Origin: an uncultured Oscillospiraceae bacterium
GTDB taxonomy: Bacteria; Bacillota; Clostridia; Oscillospirales; Oscillospiraceae
Assembly: GCA_944385485.1 (NCBI GenBank)
Contig: CALWXL010000005.1
Location: forward strand, 1-55,275
DNA length: 55,275 nucleotides
Direction: 5' to 3'
A model generated the notes under the pieces. The model saw only the letters and a program-made list of their open reading frames with translations. It made no database searches and was not told where the DNA came from. Every line of letters begins with the position of its first letter. Position 1 is the stretch's first letter. Made by a program: the position numbers and the translations under genes. Shown here piece by piece: positions 41,701 through 50,456 of the stretch.

Positions 41701-43314
41701 GTAGACGGTGGTGGAGGTGACGATTTTCTCCCGCACCGAGTCAATGGGCGGGTTTGTAACCTGGGCAAACATCTGCTTGAAGTAGTGGAACAGGGGCTGA
41801 TACTGGTTGGAGAGCACCGCCAGAGGGGTGTCCACACCCATGGCTCCAATGGGCTCACTGCCGTTGAGGGCCATGGAGCACACGCTGTTGCGGTACTCCT
41901 CATAGGTGTAGCCAAAGGCCATCTGCAGCCGGGCGCAGTACTCGCGGCTCAGAGGGGGCACCGGCTGGTTGGGAACCTTCAAGTCGTGGAGCTCCACCAG
42001 GTTGCTGTCCAGCCACTCCCCGTAGGGCTCTTTGGAGGCATAGCGCTCCTTGATCTCCTCATCGGTATACACCCGGCCCTCTCGCGTGTCCACCAACAGC
42101 ATCTTCCCCGGATGCAGCCGCTCCTTGGTGACAATCTGCTCCTCCGGGATGGGGAGCACCCCCACCTCCGAGGAGAGAATGAGGCGGCCATCGCTGGTGA
42201 TGTAGTAGCGGGAGGGGCGCAGGCCGTTACGGTCCAGCACCGCCCCCATCACATCGCCATCGGAGAAGAGAATGGAGGCAGGGCCGTCCCAGGGCTCCAT
42301 CATGGTGGCGTAATACTGGTAGAAATCCCGCAGCGGCTGGGAGATGGTGTCGTTGTGGCTCCAGGGTTCTGGGATGGCCACCATCATGGCCAGAGGCAGC
42401 TCCATGCCGCTCATGACCAGAAACTCCAGGGTGTTGTCCAGCATGGCCGAGTCCGAGCCATCGGCGTGAATTACCGGCAGTACCTTGGCCAAATCGTCCT
42501 CGGAGAATGCCGGGGTGGACATGGTTTCCTCCCGGGCCTGCATCTTATCGGCGTTGCCCCGGATGGTGTTGATCTCTCCATTGTGCACCATGAATCGATT
42601 GGGATGGGCCCGCTCCCAGCTGGGATTGGTGTTGGTGGAGAAACGGGAGTGCACCATGGCGATGGCCGAGTCAAAGTCCTCGTCCTGCAAGTCCAGGAAG
42701 AAGGTCCGCAGCTGCCCCACCAGGAACATTCCCTTATATACGATGGTGCGGCTGGACAGAGAGGGCACATAGGTGTTGTCGTTGCTCTGCTCGAAGACCC
42801 GTCGCACCATGTACAGCTTCCGATCAAAGGCCAGGCCTTTGGGTACATCCGCAGGCTTTTTCACAAAGCACTGGTAGATGGCGGGCATACACGCCAAGGC
42901 CTTCTCCCCCAGCACCTGGGAGGCGGTGGGCACCTTCCGCCATCCCAAAAACTCCAGCCCCTCCTTGGCCACAATGACCTCAAACATCTTCATGGCACGG
43001 CTGCGGCGCAGCTCATCCTGGGGAAAGAAGAACATGCCTACGCCGTACTCACGCTCTCCACCCAGAGAGATTCCCTGCTCCTGACACACCTTAGAGAAAA
43101 AACGGTGGCTGATCTGGACCAGAATGCCCACACCATCGCCCGTCTTGCCCTGGCCGTCTTTGCCAGCCCGGTGCTCCAGGTTTTCCACAATGTGCAACGC
43201 ATCTGCCACGATGTGATGGCTTTTGCGTCCGTGGATATCCACAACAGCCCCGATGCCGCAGTTGTCATGTTCCATCTGTGGACAGTACAGAGTTTGCATG
43301 GTTTGCTTTGTCAT
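38773..43314 (-). CDS. gltB: Glutamate synthase large subunit
   Basis: 1513 residues from ATG 43314 (GGGGGAG upstream). Ntn-type glutaminase domain with nucleophile Cys19 (HDNCGIGAVVD) after a short propeptide, the central domain, the FMN-binding synthase domain (GEGGESEERLESAGTDHDRS, SEAGVGTVAAGVAKAGAQ, ISGYDGGTGAAPLSS, and the Cys-rich CNLDTCPMGVATQNP) and the C-terminal beta-helix (GAGGQSFGAF, YGATSGQAYINGKAGERF). It transfers the amide of glutamine through an internal ammonia tunnel to 2-oxoglutarate. Full length and in an operon with gltD. Confidence 0.97.
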   Translation of the reverse strand: MTKQTMQTLYCPQMEHDNCGIGAVVDIHGRKSHHIVADALHIVENLEHRAGKDGQGKTGDGVGILVQISHRFFSKVCQEQGISLGGEREYGVGMFFFPQDELRRSRAMKMFEVIVAKEGLEFLGWRKVPTASQVLGEKALACMPAIYQCFVKKPADVPKGLAFDRKLYMVRRVFEQSNDNTYVPSLSSRTIVYKGMFLVGQLRTFFLDLQDEDFDSAIAMVHSRFSTNTNPSWERAHPNRFMVHNGEINTIRGNADKMQAREETMSTPAFSEDDLAKVLPVIHADGSDSAMLDNTLEFLVMSGMELPLAMMVAIPEPWSHNDTISQPLRDFYQYYATMMEPWDGPASILFSDGDVMGAVLDRNGLRPSRYYITSDGRLILSSEVGVLPIPEEQIVTKERLHPGKMLLVDTREGRVYTDEEIKERYASKEPYGEWLDSNLVELHDLKVPNQPVPPLSREYCARLQMAFGYTYEEYRNSVCSMALNGSEPIGAMGVDTPLAVLSNQYQPLFHYFKQMFAQVTNPPIDSVREKIVTSTTVYAGKNGNLLQEQPENCRVLKINNPILNDLDLLKIKTMNRPGFQVATVSILYYKNTPMDRVLEQLFVQVDKAYRKGATILILSDRGVDENHVAIPSLLAVSAVHKYLVKTKKCTAMSLILESGEPREVHHFACLLGYGACAVNPYLAHATVAQLVEDGLLSKDYYAAVEDYDHAILQGIVKIASKMGISTIQSYQGSQIFECIGISREVIDTYFTGTISRIGGITLEDIAAQTDAQHSRAYDPLGLAVNLTLPSVGRHKMRSQGEEHRYNPQTIHLLQQSTRTGDYQMFRQYTTQVDQESYGTLRSLMEFNYPAQGVPLEEVESVDSIVTRFKTGAMSYGSISQEAHEALAVAMNRLHGKSNSGEGGESEERLESAGTDHDRSSAIKQVASGRFGVTSRYLVSAKELQIKMAQGAKPGEGGHLPAQKVYPWIAKTRHSTPGVSLISPPPHHDIYSIEDLAQLIYDLKNANKYARISVKLVSEAGVGTVAAGVAKAGAQVILISGYDGGTGAAPLSSILDAGLPWELGLAETHQTLLQNDLRDRVRLETDGKLMSGRDVAVAALLGAEEFGFATAPLVTLGCVMMRVCNLDTCPMGVATQNPELRKRFMGKPEYVENFMRFIAQELREYMAKLGVRTIDEMVGRTDLLRQRTDLTGNAAKVDLSGVLAQVPDSQTVFDPQQAYDFHLEHTKDESVLLKSAKVQDSLSAGRPHRVEVNLGNTDRSFGTLLGSELTRRHPRGLPQGTITVRCHGAGGQSFGAFIPRGLTLELEGDSNDYFGKGLSGGKLVVYPQKQAKFVPHENIIIGNVALYGATSGQAYINGKAGERFCVRNSGARAVVEGVGEHGCEYMTGGCVVVLGPTGKNFAAGMSGGVVYVLDEENRLYRNLNKGQVLMEKVESKFDREELRQMLRDHVAATGSEKARQILDDFDAYLPRFKKIIPGEYKKLMQLSAQFEEQGMSREEAQIEAFYASVAGKEG

Positions 43315-43464
43315 GGTGACTCCCCCTTTGGAATGTCTGTCAAACGAACACAAGGGCGCCAAAGAACCCTCAGGCCACCTTGCCCAGGGACTCCTTGACA
43401 CCCTTGTCAATCTCATATGATAAAATACATCCGTGCGCCGTGCACGGACTGTTTATTTCGTTAA

Positions 43465-43493
43465 AGTATACGATACTCCCCCTCGGTTGTCAA
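43465..43493 (-). promoter_or_regulatory. Promoter of gltBD
   Basis: TTGACA (43493-43488), 17-bp spacer, TATACT (43470-43465). It leaves a leader of about 144 nt before gltB containing a TCCGTGC/GCACGGA hairpin and a TTGACA/TGTCAA repeat; no named riboswitch was recognised. Confidence 0.85.
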
Positions 43494-43569
43494 CCCCCCC
43501 GGAAGATAAATGGCATTTCTCACAAGTTCCTTCCAGAAACAGCCACTTCATTTTGCAGCATTTTTACAC

Positions 43570-43598
43570 TTGACGTGGAAGAAAAAGGGGCGTATCAT
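43570..43598 (+). promoter_or_regulatory. Promoter of glnN
   Basis: TTGACG (43570-43575), 17-bp spacer, TATCAT (43593-43598). The start site should be near 43605. Confidence 0.8.
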
Positions 43599-43609
43599 AG
43601 GCCCATCCA

Positions 43610-43661
43610 ACGGACAAGGACGTCATGGAGCTCGCTTCAGTGACGCCCTTGTCCGTTTTTA
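43610..43661 (+). terminator. Terminator in the glnN leader (attenuator)
   Basis: 10-bp stem ACGGACAAGG/CCTTGTCCGT (43610-43619 with 43647-43656) continued by CGTCA/TGACG and a shorter upper stem, followed by TTTTT-ATTTTC. It lies between the glnN promoter and its ribosome-binding site, so full-length glnN mRNA needs readthrough or antitermination. No ANTAR-type hexaloop was seen. Confidence 0.8.
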
Positions 43662-43678
43662 TTTTCTGGAGAGGATGG

Positions 43679-45778
43679 ATGAACATGACCAACGTACCCA
43701 CCTATTTTGGATGTAAGGTCTTTGACCAGCGTGTGATGAAGGCTCGCCTTCCCCAAGATATTTACCGCTCTCTGCGCTGCACCATGGAAGAGGGCACCCC
43801 CCTGAATCTGCCTGTGGCCAACGTGGTGGCTGCCGCCATGCGGGACTGGGCCGTGGAACAGGGTGCCACCCACTTCACCCACTGGTTCCAGCCCATGACC
43901 GGTGTCACGGCTGAGAAGCACGACAGTTTCATCTCCCCTGCGCCTGACGGCGGCGTGATCATGGAGTTTTCCGGCAAGGAGCTGATTCGAGGTGAACCGG
44001 ATGCCTCCTCCTTCCCCTCCGGAGGCCTGCGGGCTACCTTTGAGGCCCGTGGCTACACCGCCTGGGACCCCACCTCCTACGCCTTCATCAAGGGCAAAAC
44101 GCTGTGCATTCCCACCGCTTTTTGTTCCTACGGCGGCGAAGCACTGGACAAAAAGACGCCGCTGTTGCGCTCCATGGAGGCCCTCAACCGCCAGGCTCTG
44201 CGGGTTCTGCGGCTGCTGGGGGACACCGATGTGAAGTCCGTGCGCACCTCCGTGGGCCCTGAGCAGGAGTACTTCCTGGTGGACCGCGCCCTGTATGACC
44301 AACGGCCCGATCTCATTTATACCGGCCGCACCCTCTTCGGTGCCCGTCCCCCCAAGGGGCAAGAGCTCAACGACCACTACTTCGGCAACATCAAGGAGCG
44401 GGTGGCCGCCTACATGGACGAGCTCAATCAGGAGTTGTGGCAGCTGGGCATTCTGGCCAAGACCCAGCACAATGAGGTGGCTCCCGCTCAGCACGAGCTG
44501 GCCCCCATCTACACCACCACCAACATCGCCACCGACCACAACCAGCTGACCATGGAGATCATGCAGAAAGTGGCCTTGAAGCACGGCCTGGTGTGTCTGC
44601 TCCACGAAAAGCCCTTTGCCGGAGTCAACGGCTCGGGCAAACACAACAACTGGTCCATGGCCACCAACACCGGAGTAAACCTGCTCTCTCCCGGTGACAA
44701 GCCCCACGAGAACACCCGGTTCCTCCTCTTCCTGTGTGCCGTCATTCAGGCGGTGGATGACTATCAGGATCTGTTGCGGCTGTCCGTGGCCACTGCCGGA
44801 AACGACCATCGTCTGGGCGCCCACGAGGCTCCCCCCGCCGTGGTGTCCATCTTCCTGGGGGATGAGCTGTCCGGCATCCTCAAGTCCATCGAAGAGGGCA
44901 GTCAGTACATCGCTCCCCAGGCCGAGAGTGTCAAGCTTGGCGTCCACGCCCTGCCCCCTCTGCCCCGGGACACCACCGACCGCAACCGCACCTCTCCCTT
45001 CGCTTTTACCGGCAACAAGTTTGAATTCCGCATGTTGGGCTCCTCCAACTCCATTGCCTGCGCCAACATGATGCTCAATGCCGCCGTGGCAGAGTCCCTG
45101 CGTCAGTACGCCGACCGACTGGAACAGGCCCAGGATCGGGTGGCGGAAATCCATCACATCCTTCGGGATGTCATCAGCCAGCACAAGCGCATTCTCTTTG
45201 ACGGCAACGGCTATGACGCGAGTTGGATTGACGAGGCCAAGGCCCGCGGACTTTTGAACCTGCCCACCACCGCCGACTGTATGCCCTACTTGCTCCACGA
45301 TAAAAATGTGGAAATGCTCACCCGTCACGGCGTGTTCTCCCTGCCCGAGATCAAGTCCCGGTGCGAGATCATGTTGGATAACTACTGCAAGACGGTGGAA
45401 ATTGAGGCCAACACCATGATCGACATGGTCCGTCAGGACATTCTCCCTGCCGTTCAAAGCTATGCCACCCACGTAGCCCAGGGCATTGCCGCCAAACGAG
45501 CCGTGAATCCGTCCCTGACCTGCTCCTACGAGGAGAACACCCTGGAGCAGCTGTGTCTGCTCACCGATCAGATTGCCCAGCGCATGGAGAGTCTGGAAGA
45601 TGTGACGTATCAGGTGGCACAGTCTGCCGACGTCACCCACACGTCCGAAGACGTGCGGGATCAGATGTTGCCTGCCATGGCTGAGTTGCGCCACGCGGTG
45701 GACCAGGCCGAGACCATGACCGCCAGCAAGTTCTGGCCCTACCCCTCTTATGGACAGCTGCTGTTCGGGGTACGCTGA
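43679..45778 (+). CDS. glnN: Type III glutamine synthetase
   Basis: 699 residues from ATG 43679 (GGAGAGG upstream; ATG 43685 is an alternative with looser spacing). The GSIII family has about 700 residues and the motif set seen here: [86 protein letters not shown] and [17 protein letters not shown]-dependent amidation of glutamate; it works with the divergent GltBD as the GS-GOGAT cycle. Controlled at least partly by the leader terminator. Confidence 0.97.
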   Translation: MNMTNVPTYFGCKVFDQRVMKARLPQDIYRSLRCTMEEGTPLNLPVANVVAAAMRDWAVEQGATHFTHWFQPMTGVTAEKHDSFISPAPDGGVIMEFSGKELIRGEPDASSFPSGGLRATFEARGYTAWDPTSYAFIKGKTLCIPTAFCSYGGEALDKKTPLLRSMEALNRQALRVLRLLGDTDVKSVRTSVGPEQEYFLVDRALYDQRPDLIYTGRTLFGARPPKGQELNDHYFGNIKERVAAYMDELNQELWQLGILAKTQHNEVAPAQHELAPIYTTTNIATDHNQLTMEIMQKVALKHGLVCLLHEKPFAGVNGSGKHNNWSMATNTGVNLLSPGDKPHENTRFLLFLCAVIQAVDDYQDLLRLSVATAGNDHRLGAHEAPPAVVSIFLGDELSGILKSIEEGSQYIAPQAESVKLGVHALPPLPRDTTDRNRTSPFAFTGNKFEFRMLGSSNSIACANMMLNAAVAESLRQYADRLEQAQDRVAEIHHILRDVISQHKRILFDGNGYDASWIDEAKARGLLNLPTTADCMPYLLHDKNVEMLTRHGVFSLPEIKSRCEIMLDNYCKTVEIEANTMIDMVRQDILPAVQSYATHVAQGIAAKRAVNPSLTCSYEENTLEQLCLLTDQIAQRMESLEDVTYQVAQSADVTHTSEDVRDQMLPAMAELRHAVDQAETMTASKFWPYPSYGQLLFGVR

Positions 45779-45811
45779 GCATCAAATTCAAAAAACTACA
45801 AACAAATTCGC

Positions 45812-45846
45812 CTGTGCCCATACCTCCATCCGGGGTATGGGCACAG
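45812..45846 (+). other. Hairpin between glnN and asnB
   Basis: 13-bp perfect stem (45812-45824 with 45834-45846), 9-nt loop, 8 bp ahead of the asnB ribosome-binding site. No T tract follows. It may set relative expression of the two genes or stabilise the asnB 5' end. Confidence 0.6.
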
Positions 45847-45867
45847 ATGGTACAAGGAGGAATGGAC

Positions 45868-47445
45868 ATGTGTTCCATTATGGGATATTGTTCCCCAGAT
45901 GCTGATATGGCTGTCTTCATCCAGGGATTTTCCAAAACCAAGTCCCGGGGGCCGGACGACTCCCAACTGGCGGAAACGGAACTGGGTATACTGGGATTTC
46001 ACCGTCTGGCCATCATGGGTCTGCACCCTCAGGGGATGCAGCCCTTCCGTCTGGACGGCTGCTATGGAGTATGCAATGGAGAACTGTACGGTTTTGAAGC
46101 GGTGCGGGAGCGCTTGAAGGAGAAGTACACGTTTCAAAGTGAATCGGACTGTGAAATTTTGCTTCCTCTGTACAAAGAATATGGCGTGGACCTGTTTGCC
46201 CAACTGGATGCAGAGTTTGCCTGTATCATTCTGGACACCGACGGTGGCCACGTAGTGGCTGCCCGTGATCCTCTGGGCATCCGTCCCCTATACTACGGCT
46301 ACGATTCTGCGGGGTCTGTGGTCTTTGCCAGCGAGCCCAAAAACCTGATGGGGTTGGTGAAACAGATTTTCCCCTTCCCTCCCGGTCACTACTATCTGGA
46401 CGGAGACTTCGTGCCCTATGCAGACTTGAGCCAGGTAGACCAGGTGGTGGATGATGACCTGGACACCATTTGCCACAACATCCGGGAAAAGCTGGTTTCC
46501 GCCATCGAAAAGCGTCTCATTGCCGATGCCAAGGTGGGTTTTCTGCTCAGCGGTGGGCTGGACTCCTCTCTGGTGTGCGCCGTGGCCGCCAAAGTCTCTC
46601 CCACCCCCATCCGAACCTTTGCCATCGGTATGGACCTGGATGCCATTGACCTGAAATATGCCCGTGAGGTAGCCAACTACATCGGAAGTCAGCACACTGA
46701 GGTCATCATCACCAAGGAGGACGTGTTGGCCGCTCTGGAGCCTGTGGTGGAGCTGCTGGCCACCTACGATATCACCACCATCCGGGCCAGCATTGGCATG
46801 TATCTGCTATGCAAGGCCATTCACGAACAGACCGACATCCGGGTACTTCTCACTGGGGAGATCTCCGATGAGCTGTTTGGCTACAAATACACCGACTTTG
46901 CCCCCTCCCCCCAGGCCTTCCAGGAGGAGGCCGCCAAACGCATTCGGGAGGTACACATGTATGATGTGCTGCGGGCGGACCGCTGCATCTCGGTGAACTC
47001 CCTGGAGGCCCGGGTCCCCTTTGGCGACCTGGATTTTGTCCGCTATGTCATGGCTATTGACCCCAAGCGCAAGTGCAACACCTATGGCAAGGGAAAATAC
47101 TTGCTCCGCCGTGCTTTTGAAGGGGATTGGCTGCCTTTGGATATTCTCTACCGGGAGAAAGCGGCCTTTTCTGATGCCGTAGGCCACTCCCTGGTGGACG
47201 ACCTGAAGGCTTACTCCGAAACCTGCTACACGGATGCGGAATTTGAGGCACGACGGCAGCGTTACACCCACGCCCGCCCCTTTACCAAGGAGTCCCTGCT
47301 CTACCGAGAGCTATTTGAGAAGTATTACCCCTGCCAGAGCCAAATGGTCACGGATTTCTGGATGCCCAACCGCACGTGGGCAGGCTGTAATGTCAACGAT
47401 CCATCCGCCCGCGTTTTGTCCAACTACGGACAGAGCGGGAAATAA
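45868..47445 (+). CDS. asnB: Glutamine-hydrolysing asparagine synthetase
   Basis: 525 residues from ATG 45868, so that Cys2 (MCSIMGYC) is the glutaminase nucleophile; AAGGAGG lies upstream. The glutaminase domain (NGELYGFEA, DAEFACIILD) is followed by the ATP-pyrophosphatase synthetase domain with the P-loop LSGGLDSSLVCAV and GEISDELFGYKY. Converts aspartate plus glutamine to asparagine. It probably shares the glnN transcript, forming a glutamine-asparagine branch. Confidence 0.95.
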   Translation: MCSIMGYCSPDADMAVFIQGFSKTKSRGPDDSQLAETELGILGFHRLAIMGLHPQGMQPFRLDGCYGVCNGELYGFEAVRERLKEKYTFQSESDCEILLPLYKEYGVDLFAQLDAEFACIILDTDGGHVVAARDPLGIRPLYYGYDSAGSVVFASEPKNLMGLVKQIFPFPPGHYYLDGDFVPYADLSQVDQVVDDDLDTICHNIREKLVSAIEKRLIADAKVGFLLSGGLDSSLVCAVAAKVSPTPIRTFAIGMDLDAIDLKYAREVANYIGSQHTEVIITKEDVLAALEPVVELLATYDITTIRASIGMYLLCKAIHEQTDIRVLLTGEISDELFGYKYTDFAPSPQAFQEEAAKRIREVHMYDVLRADRCISVNSLEARVPFGDLDFVRYVMAIDPKRKCNTYGKGKYLLRRAFEGDWLPLDILYREKAAFSDAVGHSLVDDLKAYSETCYTDAEFEARRQRYTHARPFTKESLLYRELFEKYYPCQSQMVTDFWMPNRTWAGCNVNDPSARVLSNYGQSGK

Positions 47446-47451
47446 GATCCC

Positions 47452-47488
47452 CCAGGGATAGGAGATGGTGTCCCTCTCTTATCCCTGG
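47452..47488 (+). terminator. Terminator after asnB
   Basis: CCAGGGATA (47452-47460) pairs with TATCCCTGG (47480-47488), with a GAGA/TCTC inner extension. The tail is G/C-rich rather than T-rich. Confidence 0.55.
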
Positions 47489-47564
47489 CGGGGTTGCCCC
47501 CCGGGCCTTTCGGGTATAATGAGGTTACGTCTGCGCCCATCTTGCTTTCCACCAAATTCTTCCC

Positions 47565-47593
47565 TTGACTTCCCCCCCCCGCCATGCTACAAT
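47565..47593 (+). promoter_or_regulatory. Promoter of the riboswitch-ATPase transcript
   Basis: TTGACT (47565-47570), 17-bp spacer, TACAAT (47588-47593). Confidence 0.8.
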
Positions 47594-47600
47594 GGCGTTG

Positions 47601-47697
47601 GTTGAAAAGGGAGTAGTTTAAAGCTATGCCGCCAACACCTCGGCTCAGGTTTACTGGCCTGGCGGTATGCACCCTTGTGGTAACAAGACTTTTCGAC
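47601..47697 (+). ncRNA. yybP-ykoY (Mn2+) riboswitch aptamer
   Basis: Leader RNA with the 5' GGGAGTAG core (47609-47616), 3' AACAAGAC and a P1 helix pairing GTTGAAAAG (47601-47609) with CTTTTCGAC (47689-47697). Internal stem CCGCCA...TGGCGG forms a second arm. These are features of the yybP-ykoY class, which binds Mn2+ and controls Mn exporters and P-type ATPases. The 3' side of P1 also forms the terminator, so metal binding should prevent termination. The match is by recognition, not by covariance search. Confidence 0.75.
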
Positions 47698-47735
47698 AAC
47701 TGTCGTATTGCGGCGGTTGGCGGAGAGTCTTTTTT
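47685..47735 (+). terminator. Riboswitch-controlled terminator
   Basis: AAGACT (47685-47690) pairs with AGTCTT (47726-47731) around an internal CGAC/GTCG hairpin, followed by a T run. It shares bases with the aptamer P1 helix. CCGCCAAC (47629-47636) can pair with GTTGGCGG (47716-47723) as an alternative. Confidence 0.7.
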
Positions 47736-47782
47736 GTTTGCCTCTCCGCCCCCAACTCAACACATGGAAGGAAGGAATACCA

Positions 47783-50401
47783 ATGACAGACGCCTACTAC
47801 AAACAGACCCCGCAACAGGCGCTGGAAAGCCAAAAAACCAGTGCCAACGGACTGTCCGGCCAGGAGGCCCAGGCCCGTGCCCAGCAGTTCGGCCCCAATC
47901 AGCTGGCTGAGGGGGAGAAAAAAAGTGTGCTCCAGGTGTTCGCCGAGCAGTTCAAAGATCTGCTGGTCATCATCCTCATTATTGCCGCTTTGATCTCCGC
48001 CGCTTCCGGTAATATGGAGAGCACCATCGTCATCTTCGCCGTGCTCATCCTCAACGCCGTTTTGGGTACCGTCCAGTACTTCAAAGCAGAAAAATCCCTG
48101 GAAAGCCTAAAAGCCATGTCCTCTCCCTCGGCCAAAGTGCTCCGGGATGGCAAGCGCGTGGAAATCCCCTCCGCCCAGGTGGTTCCCGGCGACATTGTTC
48201 TGCTGGAGGCCGGCGACATGGTGGTGGCGGACGGCCGCATTTTGGAAAACTACTCCCTCAAAGTCAATGAGAGTTCCCTGACTGGCGAAAGCGAAGGCGT
48301 AGACAAGACCGCCGATGCCATCGATGCCGACCAGGTGGCTCTGGGCGACCAGAAAAACATGGTTTTCTCCGGCTCTCTGGTCACCTATGGCCGTGCCACC
48401 GTGCTGGTCACCGCCACCGGAATGAACACCGAGCTGGGCAAGATCGCCACGTTGATGAACCAGACCCAGCAGCGCAAGACCCCCCTCCAGGAGAGCCTGG
48501 ACAACTTCAGCGCCAAGCTGGCTATCGTTATCATGGTTATCTGTGCCGTGGTCTTTGCCCTGTCCATTTTCCGCACCCACATGTCCGTGCTGGACTCCCT
48601 GATGTTCGCCGTGGCTCTGGCCGTGGCCGCCATTCCCGAAGCTCTCTCTTCCATCGTCACCATTGTGCTGGCCATGGGCACTCAGAAGATGGCCAAACAA
48701 AACGCCATCATGAAGGATTTGAAGGCGGTGGAGAGCCTGGGCAGCGTCTCCGTCATCTGCTCGGATAAGACCGGAACCCTGACCCAAAACAAGATGACCC
48801 CCCAGAAAGTGTACGCCGACGGCGCCCTGCTGGAGGGCAAGGATCTGAACCTGGCCAACCACGTCCAGCGTACGCTGCTGAAAGCTGCTCTGCTGGCCAG
48901 TGACGCCACCCACGAGGAGGAGTCCGGTGTCTCCATCGGCGACCCCACCGAGGTGGCTCTGGTGATGCTGGGCGAGCAGTTCGGTGTGGAAGAGGAGACT
49001 TACCGTGTTCAGCACCCTCGCCTGGGCGAGCTGGCCTTTGACTCCGACCGAAAGCTCATGAGTACCCTCCACGACATCGACGGCGTGCCCACCCTCTTCA
49101 CCAAGGGCGCCATGGATGTGTTGCTGGATCGCTCCCAGTGGCTGCTCACCAGCGAAGGCCGCGTGCCCTTCACCCAGGAGATGAAGGAGGAGATCGGCCG
49201 CATCAACACCCAGCTCTCTTCCGAGGGCCTGCGTGTGCTGGCCTTTGCCTACCGGGAGCTGGACGCCATCCGTCCCCTGTCCCTGGAGGACGAGCAGGAG
49301 TTCACCTTCCTGGGCCTCATCTCCATGATCGATCCGCCCCGCCCCGAGGCCATCCAGGCCGTGGCCGACGCCAAGCAGGGCGGCATCCGCACCATCATGA
49401 TCACCGGTGACCACAAGATCACCGCCACCGCCATCGCCAAGCAGCTGGGTATTTTCCGGGAAGGCGATCAGGCTCTGTCCGGTGTGGAGCTGGACAACAT
49501 GACCGATGAGCAGCTGGATGAATGTCTGGCCTCCGTCTCCGTCTACGCCCGGGTGTCCCCCGAGCACAAGATCCGCATCGTCAACGCCTGGCAGCGCCGG
49601 GGCAACATCGTATCCATGACTGGTGACGGCGTCAACGACGCCCCCGCCCTGAAGAAAGCAGACATCGGCGTGGCCATGGGCATCACAGGCACTGAGGTGT
49701 CCAAGGATGCCGCTTCCATGATCCTGGCTGACGACAACTTCGCCACCATCGTCAAGGCGGTGGTCAATGGCCGCAGTGTCTACGCCAACATCAAAAATGC
49801 CATCCAGTTCCTGCTCTCCGGCAACGCCGCAGGCATCTTCTGCGTGCTGTATGCCTCTCTGCTGGCTCTGCCCGTTCCCTTCCAGCCGGTGCACCTGTTG
49901 TTTATCAACCTGCTCACCGACTCCCTACCCGCCATTGCCATCGGTATGGAGCCTGCCCGCCGGGGCCTGCTCAACCAGAAGCCCCGTGACCCCAAGGAGC
50001 CCATCCTGACCCAGCCTCTGCTGGCCCGCATCGGCATCCAGGGTCTGCTCATCGCCATCGTCACCATGGTGGCCTTCTATCTGGGCTATCAGAACGGGGA
50101 TGCCGCTCTGGCCTCCACCATGGCCTTTGCCACCCTCACCCTGTCCCGTCTGTTCCACGGCTTCAACTGCCGTGGGGCTGAGTCCATGTTCCGTCTGAAG
50201 TTCTCCACCAACAAATACTCCATCCTGGCCTTCTTCGCCGGCGTGGTGCTGCTGTTGCTGGTGCTCTTCGTGCCGGGTCTCAACTCCCTGTTCATGGTCT
50301 CCCCCGCCTTTGGTATTGCCAACCTGGGCGAGATCGTGGGCTTGGCCCTGATTCCCACCATTGTCATTCAGATTACCAAGGTAATTCTGGAGCGGAAATA
50401 A
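47783..50401 (+). CDS. P-type Ca2+/Mn2+-transporting ATPase
   Basis: 872 residues from ATG 47783 (GGAAGGAA upstream). P2-type cation pump: actuator TGES at about 167, phosphorylation site D328 in DKTGTLT, P-domain GDGVNDAPAL near 614, ten membrane helices (PEALSSIV in M4). It resembles bacterial SERCA/PMR1-type pumps that expel Ca2+ or Mn2+. The upstream yybP-ykoY element makes Mn2+ export the most likely physiological job, with Ca2+ an alternative. Confidence 0.93.
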   Translation: MTDAYYKQTPQQALESQKTSANGLSGQEAQARAQQFGPNQLAEGEKKSVLQVFAEQFKDLLVIILIIAALISAASGNMESTIVIFAVLILNAVLGTVQYFKAEKSLESLKAMSSPSAKVLRDGKRVEIPSAQVVPGDIVLLEAGDMVVADGRILENYSLKVNESSLTGESEGVDKTADAIDADQVALGDQKNMVFSGSLVTYGRATVLVTATGMNTELGKIATLMNQTQQRKTPLQESLDNFSAKLAIVIMVICAVVFALSIFRTHMSVLDSLMFAVALAVAAIPEALSSIVTIVLAMGTQKMAKQNAIMKDLKAVESLGSVSVICSDKTGTLTQNKMTPQKVYADGALLEGKDLNLANHVQRTLLKAALLASDATHEEESGVSIGDPTEVALVMLGEQFGVEEETYRVQHPRLGELAFDSDRKLMSTLHDIDGVPTLFTKGAMDVLLDRSQWLLTSEGRVPFTQEMKEEIGRINTQLSSEGLRVLAFAYRELDAIRPLSLEDEQEFTFLGLISMIDPPRPEAIQAVADAKQGGIRTIMITGDHKITATAIAKQLGIFREGDQALSGVELDNMTDEQLDECLASVSVYARVSPEHKIRIVNAWQRRGNIVSMTGDGVNDAPALKKADIGVAMGITGTEVSKDAASMILADDNFATIVKAVVNGRSVYANIKNAIQFLLSGNAAGIFCVLYASLLALPVPFQPVHLLFINLLTDSLPAIAIGMEPARRGLLNQKPRDPKEPILTQPLLARIGIQGLLIAIVTMVAFYLGYQNGDAALASTMAFATLTLSRLFHGFNCRGAESMFRLKFSTNKYSILAFFAGVVLLLLVLFVPGLNSLFMVSPAFGIANLGEIVGLALIPTIVIQITKVILERK

Positions 50402-50413
50402 TGTCTGAGACAA

Positions 50414-50450
50414 AAAAGTCCCGCATGTTCTTGGAACATGCGGGACTTTT
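50414..50450. terminator. Bidirectional terminator
   Basis: Perfect 17-bp stem (50414-50430 with 50434-50450), TTG loop, A- and T-flanked, between the ATPase and the PH-domain gene. Confidence 0.9.
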
Positions 50451-50456
50451 CACTTC

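Noticed and set aside
40354..43398. 1014-codon open frame antisense to gltB
   Set aside because: Composition (Gly, His, Val, Gln rich) is that of an antisense shadow of a GC-rich gene; no start signal and no recognisable domain.
43610..43661. ANTAR antitermination target in the glnN leader
   Set aside because: ANTAR sites need paired hairpins with hexaloops having A1 and G4; the apical loop here reads GCTCGC and only one hairpin is present.
43637..45694. 685-codon open frame antisense to glnN
   Set aside because: Shadow frame of the same kind as above; glnN is full length with all motifs.
47494..47520. Extra promoter TTGCCC with TATAAT after asnB
   Set aside because: The spacer is only 15 bp and a better promoter (47565-47593) lies correctly ahead of the riboswitch.
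48107..49894. 595-codon open frame antisense to the P-type ATPase
   Set aside because: Antisense shadow with repetitive Gly/His/Gln content and no start signal.
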